A stretch of 64,000 nt of DNA, taken from positions 1 through 64,000 of the forward strand of contig JAKOGI010002989.1 in the NCBI GenBank assembly GCA_029747015.1. Direction: 5' to 3'. This DNA is from Carnegiea gigantea. Its lineage: Eukaryota; Streptophyta; Magnoliopsida; Caryophyllales; Cactaceae. Positions 31,658-43,701 of this stretch are shown piece by piece. The notes beneath the pieces were generated by a model. The model was not told the origin of the DNA and searched no databases. It saw only the letters and a list, made by a program, of their open reading frames with translations. Numbering within the stretch: position 1 is the stretch's first letter; each line of letters starts with the position of its first letter. A program made the translations under genes and the position numbers.

Positions 31658-34600
31658 ATGAGTACTAGTTTAAGCCTAGAAGAGAAGCTTGATGCTGTTT
31701 TGAAGAGTAATCATGAAATTACTTCTTCTAATCAAGAACTAAAGGCGCAAAATGAGCACCTACGCAAGCAATTGGGTACTTTTCTCAAGCAAAAGCAGAA
31801 GTTGAATGAGGAACCGTCCTATTCTGCCCCACACAGCCGAGAGCAAGTTTTCGGCGATAACCTTGAATCTTCAAGTGATGAAAAACCATCAAGGAGGTCA
31901 CGACCAGAACAAAGAATGCAAGGTAACTCTAATGATTTTAGAGTTGAGATTCCAGAATATGAAGGCAAGCTTGATCCAGAAGAGTTCTTGGACTGGTTGC
32001 ATACGGTGGAGGACGTTCTAGAAGACAAGAAAGTCAAGTTGGTGGCATTGAGACTACGTCAGTATGCTTCTTTATGGTGGACCAACTTATGTGCTAAGAG
32101 AGTTAGGGAACGTAAAGCTAAAATTAGGACTTGGGAAAAGATGAAAACCAAGTTGAAGGCGAGATTTTTACCCCCTACGTATGTTCAAGATTGCTATTCA
32201 CAACTTCATAATCTAAACCAAGGCAATCTAAGTGTTGAAGAGTATACTAGGGAATTTGAGAAGCTTGTGATTAAATGTGACCTACATGAACCCGAAGAGT
32301 AAGCAATTGTTAGGTACTTGGGAGGACTTGATCCTAGGTACTCTAATGTTGTTGAATTACAAGCTTATACTACTTTTGATGAGGTTTGCGTGCTTGCTCA
32401 CAAAGTTGAACAACAAAAGAAAGCTAAGCAAACTTTTAAACCTCCCAATCAGAAACCTCTAATCCGGAGCCAACCCTACAAGGGGAGTTCCCAACCGGTT
32501 TTTAAACCACAAAATCCCTTTCCTTTTAATCCACAAAGAACCCAAGCACCACAAAAGGCCCCAACACCCCCAATTCGACCAAACCCCAACCCTATGAGTA
32601 CTAGAAGATGTTTCAAGTGCCAAGGATTAGGCCACATAGCCTCGGAGTGCCCAAATCGCAAAGTGATTACTTTGGCCAAGTGGAGAGCCGTGGATGAGCA
32701 AGAGAAGGAAGGTGAAATTGATGGTGAAACTGAAGAAGAATATGGGGAGAGTCAAGAAGAGGTTGAGGAGGAAAGAGCACTAAGGATGAACAAAGAGAGA
32801 ACATTTTTCATACTAGGTGCATAGTTCCTGGGCAAGGTGTGTTCATTGATTATTGATGGTGGGAGTTGTGCAAACGTGGTATCTCTTACCATGATTGAGA
32901 AATTAGGCTTACAAGCTACAGCCCATCCCCATCCAGACAATATACAATGGCTGAATCAAAGCAAGGGACTTCAAGTCAACTCACGGTTCCTCATTTCATT
33001 ATCCATTGGTAAGAACTATCAAGACCAACTTTGGTGTGATGTTATACCTATGGATGCATGCCATGTACTGTTGGGTAGGCCCTGGATGTACGATCGAAGA
33101 GTAACACATGATGGTTTCTTGAATACATACTCCTTGTCTAAGGGAGGAAAGAAGATTACCCTAAAGCCATTATCACCATCCGAACTCCTCAAAAATAAGC
33201 CCACAAAAGGCCATGAGCATTCTGGTTGCTTACTCACTTTTAGTGAAACTCTTTTAAAGGCTTCTAATCATGAGTTTAAGGCTTTTAAAGAGTGGATCTT
33301 AACACCCCAAGATGAACCAGAATCCCTCTTACCAACTCACCCCTTTGCCAAATCACTCATCCAAACTTTCTGTCGTTTGTTTCCAGAAGAGATACCCTCG
33401 GGTTTACCCCTTAAAAGTGATATCTAGCACCACATTGATCTCATTCCTGGTTCAGTTCTCCCAAACAAAACAGCCTATAGAATGAACCCAAAGGAAACCA
33501 TGGAGATTCAACGGTAAGTAGAGGAATTGATCTCAAAAGGACTTGTACATGAGTCCTTAAGTCCTTGTGCCGTACCTGCCTTGTTGGTTCCCAAGAAAGA
33601 TGGCAGCCAACGAATGTGTGTGGACAGTAGGGCCATAAACAAAATTACAATCAAGTATAGGTATCTTATACCCGGACTTGAAGATATGTTGGATGAATTA
33701 CATGGCTCTAAAGTCTTTTCAAAAATTGATCTTCGAAGTGGCTACTACCAAATCAGGATAAGAGAAGGAGATGAATGGAAGACTGCATTCAAGACTAAGG
33801 GAGGTTTATACGAGTGGCTAGTTATGCCATTTGGTCTTTCCAATGCTCCCAGTACTTTTATGAGGTTAATGAATCAAGTATTCAAACCTTATATTGGCAA
33901 GTTCGTGGTGGTCTACTTTGATGATATTCTGATTTATTCCAAGGACGAGCAAACGCGTCAAAATCATCTCAATCAAATTATGCATGTCCTTGAACGTGAG
34001 CAATTGTATGGTAATCTTAAGAAATGTACCTTCTTTACTCATGAGGTTACATTCTTAGGGTACATTGTGTCCAGTGAAGGAATTAAGGTAGATGAAGGAA
34101 AGATAGAGGCTATTCGGACTTGGCCTCAACCACAAAGTATACATGATGTTCGAAACTTCCATGGATTGGCATCTTTTTATAGAAGTTTTATTCGAAACTT
34201 CAGCACCATCATGTCCCCTATGACCGAAGTGCTAAAGGGTTCATTATTTGAATGGAATCCTAAGGCACAATCTGCCTTTGAAGAAGTCAAGAAGAAACTT
34301 ACTCAAGCACCGGTTCTTGCATTGCCGTGCTTTGAGAAGGTTTTTGAGGTCGAATGCGACGCATCAAGAGTAGGGATTGGTGGAGTTTTAACTCAAGAAG
34401 GAAAGCCATTGGCCTTCTTTAGTGAAAAGCTATGTGACTCAAGAAGAAAATACTCTACATATGACAAGGAATTCTATGCATTTATTCGGTGCCTAGAACA
34501 TTGGAGTCATTACTTAGTGGCCAGTGAATTTATACTTCATTCAGATCACGAGGCATTGAAGTACATTCAAGGCCAGCATAAACTTAACTCACGCCATGCT

Positions 34601-36130
34601 AAGTGGGTTGAATTCCTTCAGTCATTCCACTTCACCATTAAGCACAAATCGGGAAAGCTAAATCAAGGTGCGGACGCGTTATCAAGGAGGTATCTCCTTA
34701 TGTTTCAATTAGATGCTCTTATTCTTGGTTTTGAGCATCTTAAGAGTTTATATGCTGAAGATGAAGACCTTGGGAATCTTTATGCTGCATGTTCGAAGCA
34801 CCCCAAGGGAGATTTCTTAATCGAAGAAGGTTATCTATTCAAGGGAGTACGATTGTGTATTCCCAAGTGTAGCACTCGTGAACTTCTAATCAGAGAAGTT
34901 CATGGAGGTTCCTTGGCGGGTCATTTTGGAGAGACCAAGACCTTAACCATGTTAAGGGAACATTACTATTGGCCAGGAATGGAAAAGGATGTTCAAGACA
35001 TCCTTAGGAGATGTGGAACGTGCCAAGCAGCTAAGAGTCATACTCTACCTCACGGCCTATACACCCCACTGCCCGTAGACGTGAGTATGGACTTCATTTT
35101 GGGCCTACCTAAGACACAAAGGGGAAAGGATTCAATCTTCGTGGTGGTAGATAGATTTTCGAAGATGGCACATTTCATTCCCTGCAATAAGACCAATGAT
35201 GCTACACACATTGCCGCAGTCTATTTTAAGGAGGTAACAAGGTTGCATGGTATTCCTAAATCCATTGTTTCAGATAGGGATACAAAGTTTTTCAGTCATT
35301 TTTGGATTACCCTTTGGAAAAAGCTTGGTACCAAGTTGTTATTCAGTACTACCTGTCATCCCCAGACTGATGGTCAGACGGAGGTAACTAATCGAACCTT
35401 AGGCACTCTCCTAAGGGCTTTGATTAAACCTAATGCTAAAGCCTGGGATTTACTCTTACCACATGCTGAGTTTGCATACAACAAGGCCCCTAGTAAAGCT
35501 ACTGGTCTTTCACCATTCAAGGTGGTGTATGGGATCGATCCTTTGAGTCCCAATGATCTTACCCCACGGCCCCAAGACGAAAAGCCCCATGTTGATGCAA
35601 CACAAAGAGTAAAAGAGATTCAAAAGCTCCATGAGTTGGTGAGGGCAAGAATTGAGAAGACTAATGCAGTTTATGAAGCACACGCCAACAAGCATAGGAG
35701 AAAGATTGTCTTTCAACCAGGAGACTTAGTATGGATCCATTTGAGGAAGGAACGGTTTTCCTTCTAAAAGGAAAAACAAACTCATGTCACGAGCTAAAGG
35801 TCCATTTGAAGTCTTGGAGAGGATCAACGACAATGCTTATAAGGTTGATCTTCCTAGTGAGATGAGGTTTCAGCCACCTTTAATGTGGCTGATTTGAGTC
35901 CCTTCTATCTAGACACCTCCCCACCAGATTTGAGGGTCAAATCTTTTCAACAAGGGGAGGATGATGGAACCCCACCTAGCCAAGACCTCGTCCGTGATGA
36001 AACAAGTCCAACTCGTCCCAGAACAAGGTCCCAAACCAAGAAGATGGCTCATCTTTTGCAAGAAGTTCAAGCTGAATCAAACGGGCTAACTGGCCAGAAC
36101 AAGCCCGGTTTTGTGCACCTGATTTCTTAA
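31658..36130 (+). pseudogene. gag-pol: gag-pol of element M
   Basis: Essentially one frame from ATG 31658. Gag: coiled-coil-like start, PEYEGKLDPEEFLDW, YASLWWTNL, knuckle CFKCQGLGHIASEC. Protease: VCSLIIDGGSCANVVS. Reverse transcriptase within 33527-34300: [17 protein letters not shown] intact. RNase H, integrase ([24 protein letters not shown]) and [13 protein letters not shown] follow. Breaks: TAA at 32300 and near 33515, TAG near 33425 (all at Gln positions), a frame slip around 32800, a one-base insertion near 35760 and a compensating change near 35860. A short in-frame loss precedes VDVSMDF. The last part (35962-36130) is LTR-encoded: TPPSQDL, RPRTRSQTKKM, then KPGFVHLIS. No canonical chromodomain. 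Confidence 0.9.
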
Positions 36131-36683
36131 GCTACATTGTGGCTTAAGATTTATATTTTTGCATTTTTGGAATCCTCATGATGTTAACTTTTAGCTTCAA
36201 GCATTGATTTCCAATCATACACACAAGAGGATGGAAGATCAAAGGCTTTTCTCCAACCGGTCAGATTGGGACCAATTTTGCACGGTTGAATGTTTAGGTT
36301 TGATTACCCCACTTAGACATTGTTTAACCTTAATTTCTTGGATGGGGGGGTTTATACACATCTTGGACTTCCCCCCTATAGTTAAAATCCAAGTCATATC
36401 CATTTTTGCAATGGTTAAACCAAGCCTAAAATCCGGGTCCAATTCTGTCCTTGAACCTGGTTTGATGTCCCGGCTTATTTTTGCCTCCACCGGTGGGTTT
36501 TCTTCACTTCAACTGATATGGCATGCCCCTCAAGGCTGGGCACACGTCTCAAGACACCAATGATCAGCTGCAACCTTGGGAAGAACGACCAATGAGAGAA
36601 GAGAGACAAAGAAAGATGTTCCTTGCTTCTCATTGGACAGCCGCAAAGGAGAAAGCCACTTTTCGGCTGTGCACATGCCCATT
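35962..36683 (+). repeat. 3' LTR of element M, U3 part
   Basis: Follows the polypurine tract. It encodes the pol tail to 36130. It is split at CCATT (36679-36683) by element N. Confidence 0.9.
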
Positions 36684-37814
36684 TGATGGAGGTCCATCCC
36701 CCAACATGATCCGTGACCATCAAGGGAACCCAAAAGGTCCAAACTTCACGTCCAAGATGCAAGAAATCACCCTAAGGGAGCAAGGAAGCTATTTCCTCAA
36801 AACTGGAATTTCAGGCGTGCACAAACCCGGTTTTGTGCACGTTATTTCTTAAACCTCCCAAGGCTAAAGTGGGGTTGCAGGAAGCCTAAGTTTAAGTTCA
36901 AGATGTGCTCTTTCCATCAAGACCTCTTGCAAGTCATTTGGAGTTCATTTGATACCTCAAAACTCCAAGCAAAGTCAATCACTATGTTCTGGCGCTGAAC
37001 TGGACAGGGCTGAAACAAGAGGCTGTTTGGTGGCCCATTTCTCCTCTATTTAGGTTGAAACTTTTATGGCTTGAAAGTACTTTAAAAATATTATCAAGTG
37101 ACCATAAAAAACCTCAGCCAAATTACACTCAAGAGGAGCTATTAACCACCAAAACAAGGGAAGAAATACCCTTTTAACCGGTCCAAGCCAGCCGGGTACA
37201 AGAGAGAGTGGTGAGGTGTTTTTGTTGCTCTAACCCATGCTTAGCCACTTGCAAGAGTCATAATGAAGGGTACTTAGCTGCCAAGAAGCTTCCATTCACC
37301 CCTTGGCCGACACATCATCCTCAAGATTAGCATTGAAGAGGTGTCAAGTGGAGGATGCATCTACCTATTTTTGTTTGATGTGATCTATGTATTTTTGCCT
37401 AGTTTAGCTTATAGTGCAACCTAGGGCCTATGCTTTGTACTTGGAACTTTTGTATTAATGCCCTCTCACCCCCTTTGGCCGGCCACTCATGTTGAATATT
37501 GAATGAAAGTTGAGCTTTTGCTCCTTTGAATCCTCAAACTCTCTCCTAGCTTATCTCATCTCTTGGCCAAGTTGAGTGGTGATCTAGTAGAGTCTTAACT
37601 TCCTTCTTGGTGGTGTTTCTGTATCCAAGAGGTTGTTAAGGGCCCTAACATCAAACCTTGGTGGTGTTTCTGTATCCAAGGTCGGTGTTAGTTCCGTTCT
37701 ATCATCTCCAAATCAAGGTGAGTTTGTGGATTCAAAGTTGCCTTGTTGTTACCTTTCATTGCATTCACTCCATCCCCTTTCCTATCCTCTTGGTTGCCTC
37801 TTGAGGATACATCA
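36684..37814 (+). repeat. 5' LTR of element N
   Basis: 1131 bases, TGATGGAGGTCC to GATACATCA. Twin hairpins at 37605-37682. U3 encodes the tail frame ending KPGFVHVIS (to 36852). Confidence 0.92.
37605..37682 (+). promoter_or_regulatory. Twin loop-conserved hairpins in 5' LTR of N
   Basis: Hairpin 1: arms TCTTGG/CCAAGA, 37605-37610 and 37625-37630. Hairpin 2: arms ACCTTGG/CCAAGGT, 37655-37661 and 37676-37682. Both loops are TGGTGTTTCTGTAT. The 3' LTR copies are at 43487-43512 and 43537-43564. They lie about 130-210 bases from the PBS, in what should be the R/U5 part of the transcript leader. Confidence 0.78.
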
Positions 37815-37818
37815 TATT

Positions 37819-37830
37819 TGGTATCAGAGC
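37819..37830 (+). other. PBS of element N
   Basis: TGGTATCAGAGC, four bases after the LTR. Confidence 0.9.
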
Positions 37831-37906
37831 TAAGGCTTCCCTAGGCCTAAGCTTGTTGCCCAACATCCTTCCAAACACCCCAAACACATTCCCCCTCAAA
37901 AACACC

Positions 37907-38149
37907 AAACCGTGCTCCACGGTTTTCCACTGCCCAGAAAAGCGGCACGGTCAGCCCGTGCCAAAGAGCACGACCGTGCCACCTTCACAATCCAGCTACA
38001 CTTGCTTTTCACCCACAAGCCAGTACTTCAGCACGCCCACACCGTGCCATGTCGCACGACCGTGCCACCCCTATTCCAGCAACATCTCAATTTCACCCCC
38101 GTCCAGAGCCAGAGCACGGTCACACCGTGCCTCACCGCACGCCCGTGCC
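37907..38149 (+). repeat. GC-rich leader of N: one small hairpin and three 36-nt units
   Basis: A hairpin with arms AAACCGTG/CACGGTTT (37907-37925) is followed by three 36-nt units at 37945-37980, 38031-38066 and 38114-38149. The unit length is conserved, but spacing is 86 and 83 nt rather than 72. The last two units could be translated if gag started at the upstream ATG 38049. Confidence 0.82.
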
Positions 38150-38198
38150 GCATCCCAGCCGTGAAGTTCCTCCTGGTTTCAACGTGAGCACTACTAGC

Positions 38199-41100
38199 AT
38201 GACCATGGAAGAAAAGTTTGAGGCTCTCATGAGAAATTATGAGGCCTTGAGGCTTCAAAATGAGGAGATCAAAGGTCAGAATGAGTATTTGAGGCGACAA
38301 CTTGGAGACTCTTTGAAACAAAAGCGCAAGGAGATTAGAAGTTCCCGATCTTCTAACTCCTCCGACTCCGAGCCGGAAGTAAGAGAGGCCCCACCCTTGA
38401 GTTCATCAAGTGAAGAGGAGGCTTACGGAAGATCAAGAAGAGGAAGGCGAACAACCTCTCACCAAGGAGACATCCGAGTGGAAATTCCGGAGTTTGAAGG
38501 GAAGCTAGACCCCGATGAGTTCCTAGAATGGTTGCAAACTGTCGAGAGGATCTTCGACTACAAAGAGATATCCGAGGGAAATAAGGTAAAACTTGTGGCC
38601 CTTAAACTTCGTAAATACGCTTCTCTTTGGTGGTCCAACCTTTGTGCAAAGAGAGTTAGGCAAGGGAAGGGAAAGATTCGAACATGGGAGAAGATGAAAG
38701 CCAAACTCAAAGCCCGTTTCTTACCCCCATCTTACCTACAAGACAACTACTCCCAACTTCACAATCTTACCCAAGGGAACTTGAGTGTTGAGGAGTACAC
38801 TAGGGAATTTGAGAAGTTGATAATCAAATGTGATTTGAGGGAGCCCGAAGAGCAAACCATAGTGAGGTATTTGGGTGGGTTAGATCCTACATATGCTCAT
38901 GTGGTAGAGTTGCAACAATACACCACTTTTGATGAGGTGTGTGTCTTAGCCCACAAAGTTGAACAACAAAGGAAATCCAAGCTCTACAAAAGAGAACCTC
39001 CCAAACCCTTTCCCAAGAGCCAACCTTTCAACAAGGGGAGCTCTTATCCCACCTCCCAAGCCTACGGTTGCTACACCCTCACCTCCACAAAAGAACCAAA
39101 CTCCACAAAAAGGTTCACCACCCCAAAACCGTCCCAACCCTAAGCCAAATGACCAAAGGAGATGTTTCAAATGTCAAGGTCTTGGGCACATTGCTTTGGA
39201 GTGTCCAAATAGGAGGGTTATTGCCTTGGCCGAATGGGATGAGAAGAGGGAAGAAGAGGGAGTAGAGGAGGAGGAGAGAGAAGGTGTGTATTACATGGAG
39301 GAACAAGAAGAAGTGATTGAGGAAGCGGATGAAGGAGAGTTGCTTGTATTGAGGAGAGCTTTAAGTGCAAAAAGGGGAGAACTTGAAGAGCAAAGGGAGA
39401 ACATCTTTCATACAAGATGTACTATTCGAAGCAAAGTATGTTCCCTCATCATTGATGGAGGGAGTTGTGCAAATGTGGCCTCCGCGACTATGGTGGAGAA
39501 GCTTGGCCTTCAAGCTTCGGCTCATCCTCACCCCTACAACATCCAATGGCTAAATCAAGGTAAAGGGTTGCAAGTTAATTCAAGGTGCTTGATTTCATTT
39601 TCAATTGGGAAGCACTATCTTGATGAATTGTGGTGTGATATCATCCCATGGATGCATGTCACCTTTTGTTGGGGAGACCTTGGTTGTTTGATCGGAAGGT
39701 CATCCATGATGGCTATCTAAACACCTACACCTTCCACAAAGATGGGAAAAAGATCACCCTTGCCCCATTAAGCCCTTCCCAACTCCACAAAAGTAAGCCC
39801 CAACCAAGCCATGACCATTCGGACATGCTTCTAGCCGTGAGTGAGCCTCTCCTTAAGGCTTCTCACCATGAATTCAAGGCCTTTAAGGAGTGGATCCTAG
39901 CCTCTCTTGAAGAAGCCGAAACCCCCACACCATCACATCCCCTAGCCATTTCCCTCCTTGAGCAATTTAGCCATGTCTTCCCCGAAGAAATACCCCCCGG
40001 CCTACCACCACAAAGAACCATTCAACACCATATTGATCTCATACCCGGTTCCATTCTCCCTAACAAACCGGCTTACCGGACAAACCCCAAGGAAACCATG
40101 GAGATCCAAAGGCAAGTTGATGAGCTTATGGATAAGGGGTTGATTAGAGAGAGCTTGAGCCCTTGTGCGGTTCCGGCCCTCCTTGTGCCAAAGAAAGATG
40201 GGAGCATGCGTATGTGTGTTGATAGTCGAGCAATCAACAAGATAACCATCAAGTATAGATATCCAATTCCCCGCCTTGAGGATATGCTTGATGAGTTATA
40301 TGGTTCTAGTGTGTTCTCTAAGGTGGATTTGAGAAGTGGTTACTACCAAATCCGCATTAGAGAGGGAGATGAATGGAAGACGGCATTCAAAACCAAAGGA
40401 GGCTTGTATGAGTGGCTAGTCATGCCATTCGGATTGTCAAATGCTCCAAGTACCTTCATGCGGCTTATGAACCAAGTGTTCCGACCCTTTATTGGCAAAT
40501 TTGTTGTGGTGTATTTTGATGACATCCTCATCTATAGCAAGAATGAAGAAGAGCACCTTCAACATCTCACCCAAGTCATGAAGGTCCTAGAAGAAGAAAA
40601 GCTCTATGGTAACCTCAAAAAGTGCACCTTTTTCACTCATGAGGTGACCTTCCTTGGTTACATTGTTACAAATGAAGGTATCAAGGTTGATGAGAGTAAG
40701 GTGGAAGCCATTCGGTCTTGGCCAATCCCAAAGAGCATTCATGATGTGCGAAGTTTCCATTCTATAGGCGGTTCATTAGAAACTTTAGCACCATTATGGC
40801 CCCTATGACCGAGGTTATCAAAGGCACATCATTCAAGTGGACTCCCAAAGCCCAAGAAGCCTTTGAAACCATCATGTCCAAGCTCACCCAAGCACCAGTC
40901 CTTGCCTTGCCATGCTTTGAAAAGGTGTTTGAGGTAGAGTGTGATGCCTCGGGAGTTGGCATTGGAGGAGTCCTCACTCAAGAAGGGCGGCCCTTAGCCT
41001 TCTTTAGTGAGAAGCTTTGTGACTCAAGGAGAAAGTACTCCACTTATGATAAGGAGTTCTATGCAATAGTAAGGTGCCTTGAGCATTGGAGTCATTACTT

Positions 41101-42733
41101 GGTGGCTAGTGAGTTCATTTTGCACTCCGACCATGAAGCCTTGAAATACATTCAAGGGCAACATAAGCTTAACTCACGGCATGCCAAGTGGGTGGAGTTC
41201 CTCCAATCTTTCAACTTCACCATCAAGCATAAGTCCGGAAAGCTCAACCAAGGAGCCGATGCCTTGTCAAGGAGGCACTTATTGCTATTCCAACTTGATG
41301 CTTGCGTTCTTGGTTTTGAGCATTTGAAGTCCCTATATGAAAGTGATGAAGAATTAGGAGAGCTCTACAAGGAATGCCTTCGGCACCCTAAAGGTGATTT
41401 CCTTATCCAAGATGGCTTTTTATTCAAGAGTTCAAGATTATGTGTGCCTAAGTGTGGCACGAGAGAGTTGCTCATCCGTGAGGTCCATAGCGGATCTCTT
41501 GCCGGTCACTTTGGAGAAAACAAGACCCTTATGATGTTAAGGGAACACTATTATTGGCCGAGTATGAGCAAAGATGTCCAAGACGTGTTGAAGAGATGTG
41601 CAACTTGCCAAGTTGCCAAAAGCCACCTCCTACCCCACGGTCTCTATACACCCCTACCTACTCCCAATCACCCTTGGGAAGATGTAAGCATGGATTTCAT
41701 CCTTGGCCTTCCAACGACACAAAGGGGTAAAGATTCGATCCTTGTTGTTGTTGATCGTTTTTCTAAGATGGCCCATTTCATACCTTGTACCAAGACCAAT
41801 GATGCCACCCACATTGCCGAATTATACTTCAAGGAAGTAATGAGGCTACATGGCATCCCTAGATCCATTGTTTCGGATAGGGATACCAAGTTCCTTAGCC
41901 ATTTTTGGGTGACACTTTGGAAGAAGATGGGAACCAAACTCAAGTATAGCACTTCATGCCACCCTCAAACGGATGGGCAAACCGAAGTCACCAACCGGAC
42001 TTTGGGAACCCTCTTAAGAGTGCTAGTGAAATCCAACATCGAAGCTTGGGACTTAGCCTTGCCACAAGCCGAATTCGCCTTTAACAAGTCACCTAGCAAG
42101 GCCACGGGTTTATCTCCATTCAAGGTAGTCTATGGGATGGATCCTCTGAGTCCCCTTGATCTCACTCCAAGAGAAATGAATGAGAAGCCTCACATGGAGG
42201 CTAGCAAACGAGTGGAAGAGATCCAAAAGCTCCATGAAACCGTGAAGGCCAAAATTGAGAAGGCCAATGCCTCATACAAAGACCATGCCAACAAGCATAG
42301 AAAGAAGATGTTGTTTCACCCCGGTGATTTGGTATGGGTTCACTTAAGGAAGGAACGGTTTCCTTCTAAGAGGAAGAGCAAATTGATGCTAAGGGCCGAT
42401 GGTCCTTTTGAAGTATTGGAACGCATCAATGATAATGCATATAAGATCAATTTGCCCGATGAATATGGAGTCTCGGCTACCTTCAACGTAGCCGACCTTA
42501 GCCCTTATGAGGAGGATGATAATCTTATCAATTTGAGGGCAAATTCTCTTCAACAAGGGGAGGGTGATGGAGGTCCATCCCCCAACATGATCCGTGACCA
42601 TCAAGGGAACCCAAAAGGTCCAAACTTCACGTCCAAGATGCAAGAAATCAGCCTAAGGGAGGAAGGAAGCTATTTCCTCAAAACTGGAATTTCAAGCGTG
42701 CACAAACCCGGTTTTGTGCACGTTATTTCTTAA
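38199..42733 (+). pseudogene. gag-pol: gag-pol of element N
   Basis: From MTMEEKFEALM at 38199 (an in-frame ATG at 38049 lies in the GC-rich leader). Gag core YASLWWSNLCAKR and SVEEYTREFEKLI, proline-rich spacer, CCHC knuckle CFKCQGLGHIALEC, protease VCSLIIDGGSCANVAS, reverse transcriptase with [13 protein letters not shown] and YFDD, RNase H ([10 protein letters not shown]), integrase (HHCC region, [19 protein letters not shown]) and GDLVWVHLRKERF. The frame changes near 39050, at about 39650 (one C lost before the IIPMDAC equivalent) and at about 40762 (13 bases lost between CAT repeats). All catalytic motifs are present but split over three frames. The last 56 codons are LTR-encoded and end KPGFVHVIS. 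Confidence 0.92.
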
Positions 42734-43696
42734 ACCTCCCAAGGCTAAAGTGGGGTTGCAGGAAGCCTAAGTTTAAGTTCAAGATGTGCTCTTTCCATCA
42801 AGACCTCTTGCAAGTCATTTGGAGTTCATTTGATACCTCAAAACTCCAAGTAAAGTCAATCACTATGTTCTGGCGCTGAACTGGACAGGGCTGAAACAAG
42901 AGGTTGTTTGGTGGCCCATTTCTCCTCCATTTGGGTTGAAACTTTTATGGCTTGAAAGTACTTTAAAAATATTATCAAGTGACCATAAAAAACCTCAGCC
43001 AAATTACACTCAAGAGGAGCTATTAACCACCAAAACAAGGGAAGAAATACCCTTTTAACCGGTCCAAGCCAGCCGGGTACAAGAGAGAGTGGTGAGGTGT
43101 TTTTGTTGCTCTAACCCATGCTTAGCCACTTGCAAGAGTCATAATGAAGGGTACTTAGCTGCCAAGAAGCTTCCATTCACCCCTTGGCCGACACATCATC
43201 CTCAAGATTAGCATTGAAGAGGTGTCAAGTGGAGGATGCATCTACCTATTTTTGCTTTGATGTGATCTATGTATTTTTGCCTAGTTTAGCTTATAGTGCA
43301 ACCTAGGGCCTATGCTTTGTACTTGGAACTTTTGTATTAATGCCCTCTCACCCCCTTTGGCCGGCCACTTATGTTGAATATTGAATGAAAGTTGAGCTTT
43401 TGCTCCTTTGAATCCTCAAACTCTCTCCTAGCTTATCTCATCTCTTGGCCAAGTTGAGTGGTGATCTAGTAGAGTCTTAACTTCCTTCTTGGTGGTGTTT
43501 CTGTATCCAAGAGGTTGTTAAGGGCCCTAACATCAAACCTTGGTGGTGTTTCTGTATCCAAGGTCGGTGTTAGTTCCGTTCTATCATCTCCAAATCAAGG
43601 CGAGTTTGTGGATTCAAAGTTGCCTTGTTGTTACCTTCCATTGCATTCACTCCATCCTCTTTCCTATCCTCTTGGTTGCCCCTTGAGGATACATCA
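42565..43696 (+). repeat. 3' LTR of element N
   Basis: 1132 bases, nearly identical to the 5' copy. It holds the end of the pol frame (to 42733) and the twin hairpins (43487-43564). Confidence 0.92.
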
Positions 43697-43701
43697 CCAT
43701 T

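Larger units (their letters stand above)
36684..43696 (+). mobile_element. Element N: full-length CRM-like element
   Basis: 7013 bases with duplication CCATT at 36679-36683 and 43697-43701. 5' LTR 36684-37814, PBS 37819-37830, gag-pol 38199-42733, purine tract CAACAAGGGGAGGG, 3' LTR 42565-43696. The two LTRs differ at only about a dozen sites by eye. Together with its position innermost in the L-M-N nest, this makes N a relatively recent insertion. Confidence 0.95.

Noticed and set aside
42400..42735. Canonical chromodomain at the integrase C-terminus of N, Q and M
   Set aside because: After the GPY/F-like module the tail is short and acidic, then LTR-encoded. The aromatic residues expected for a canonical chromodomain are not evident.
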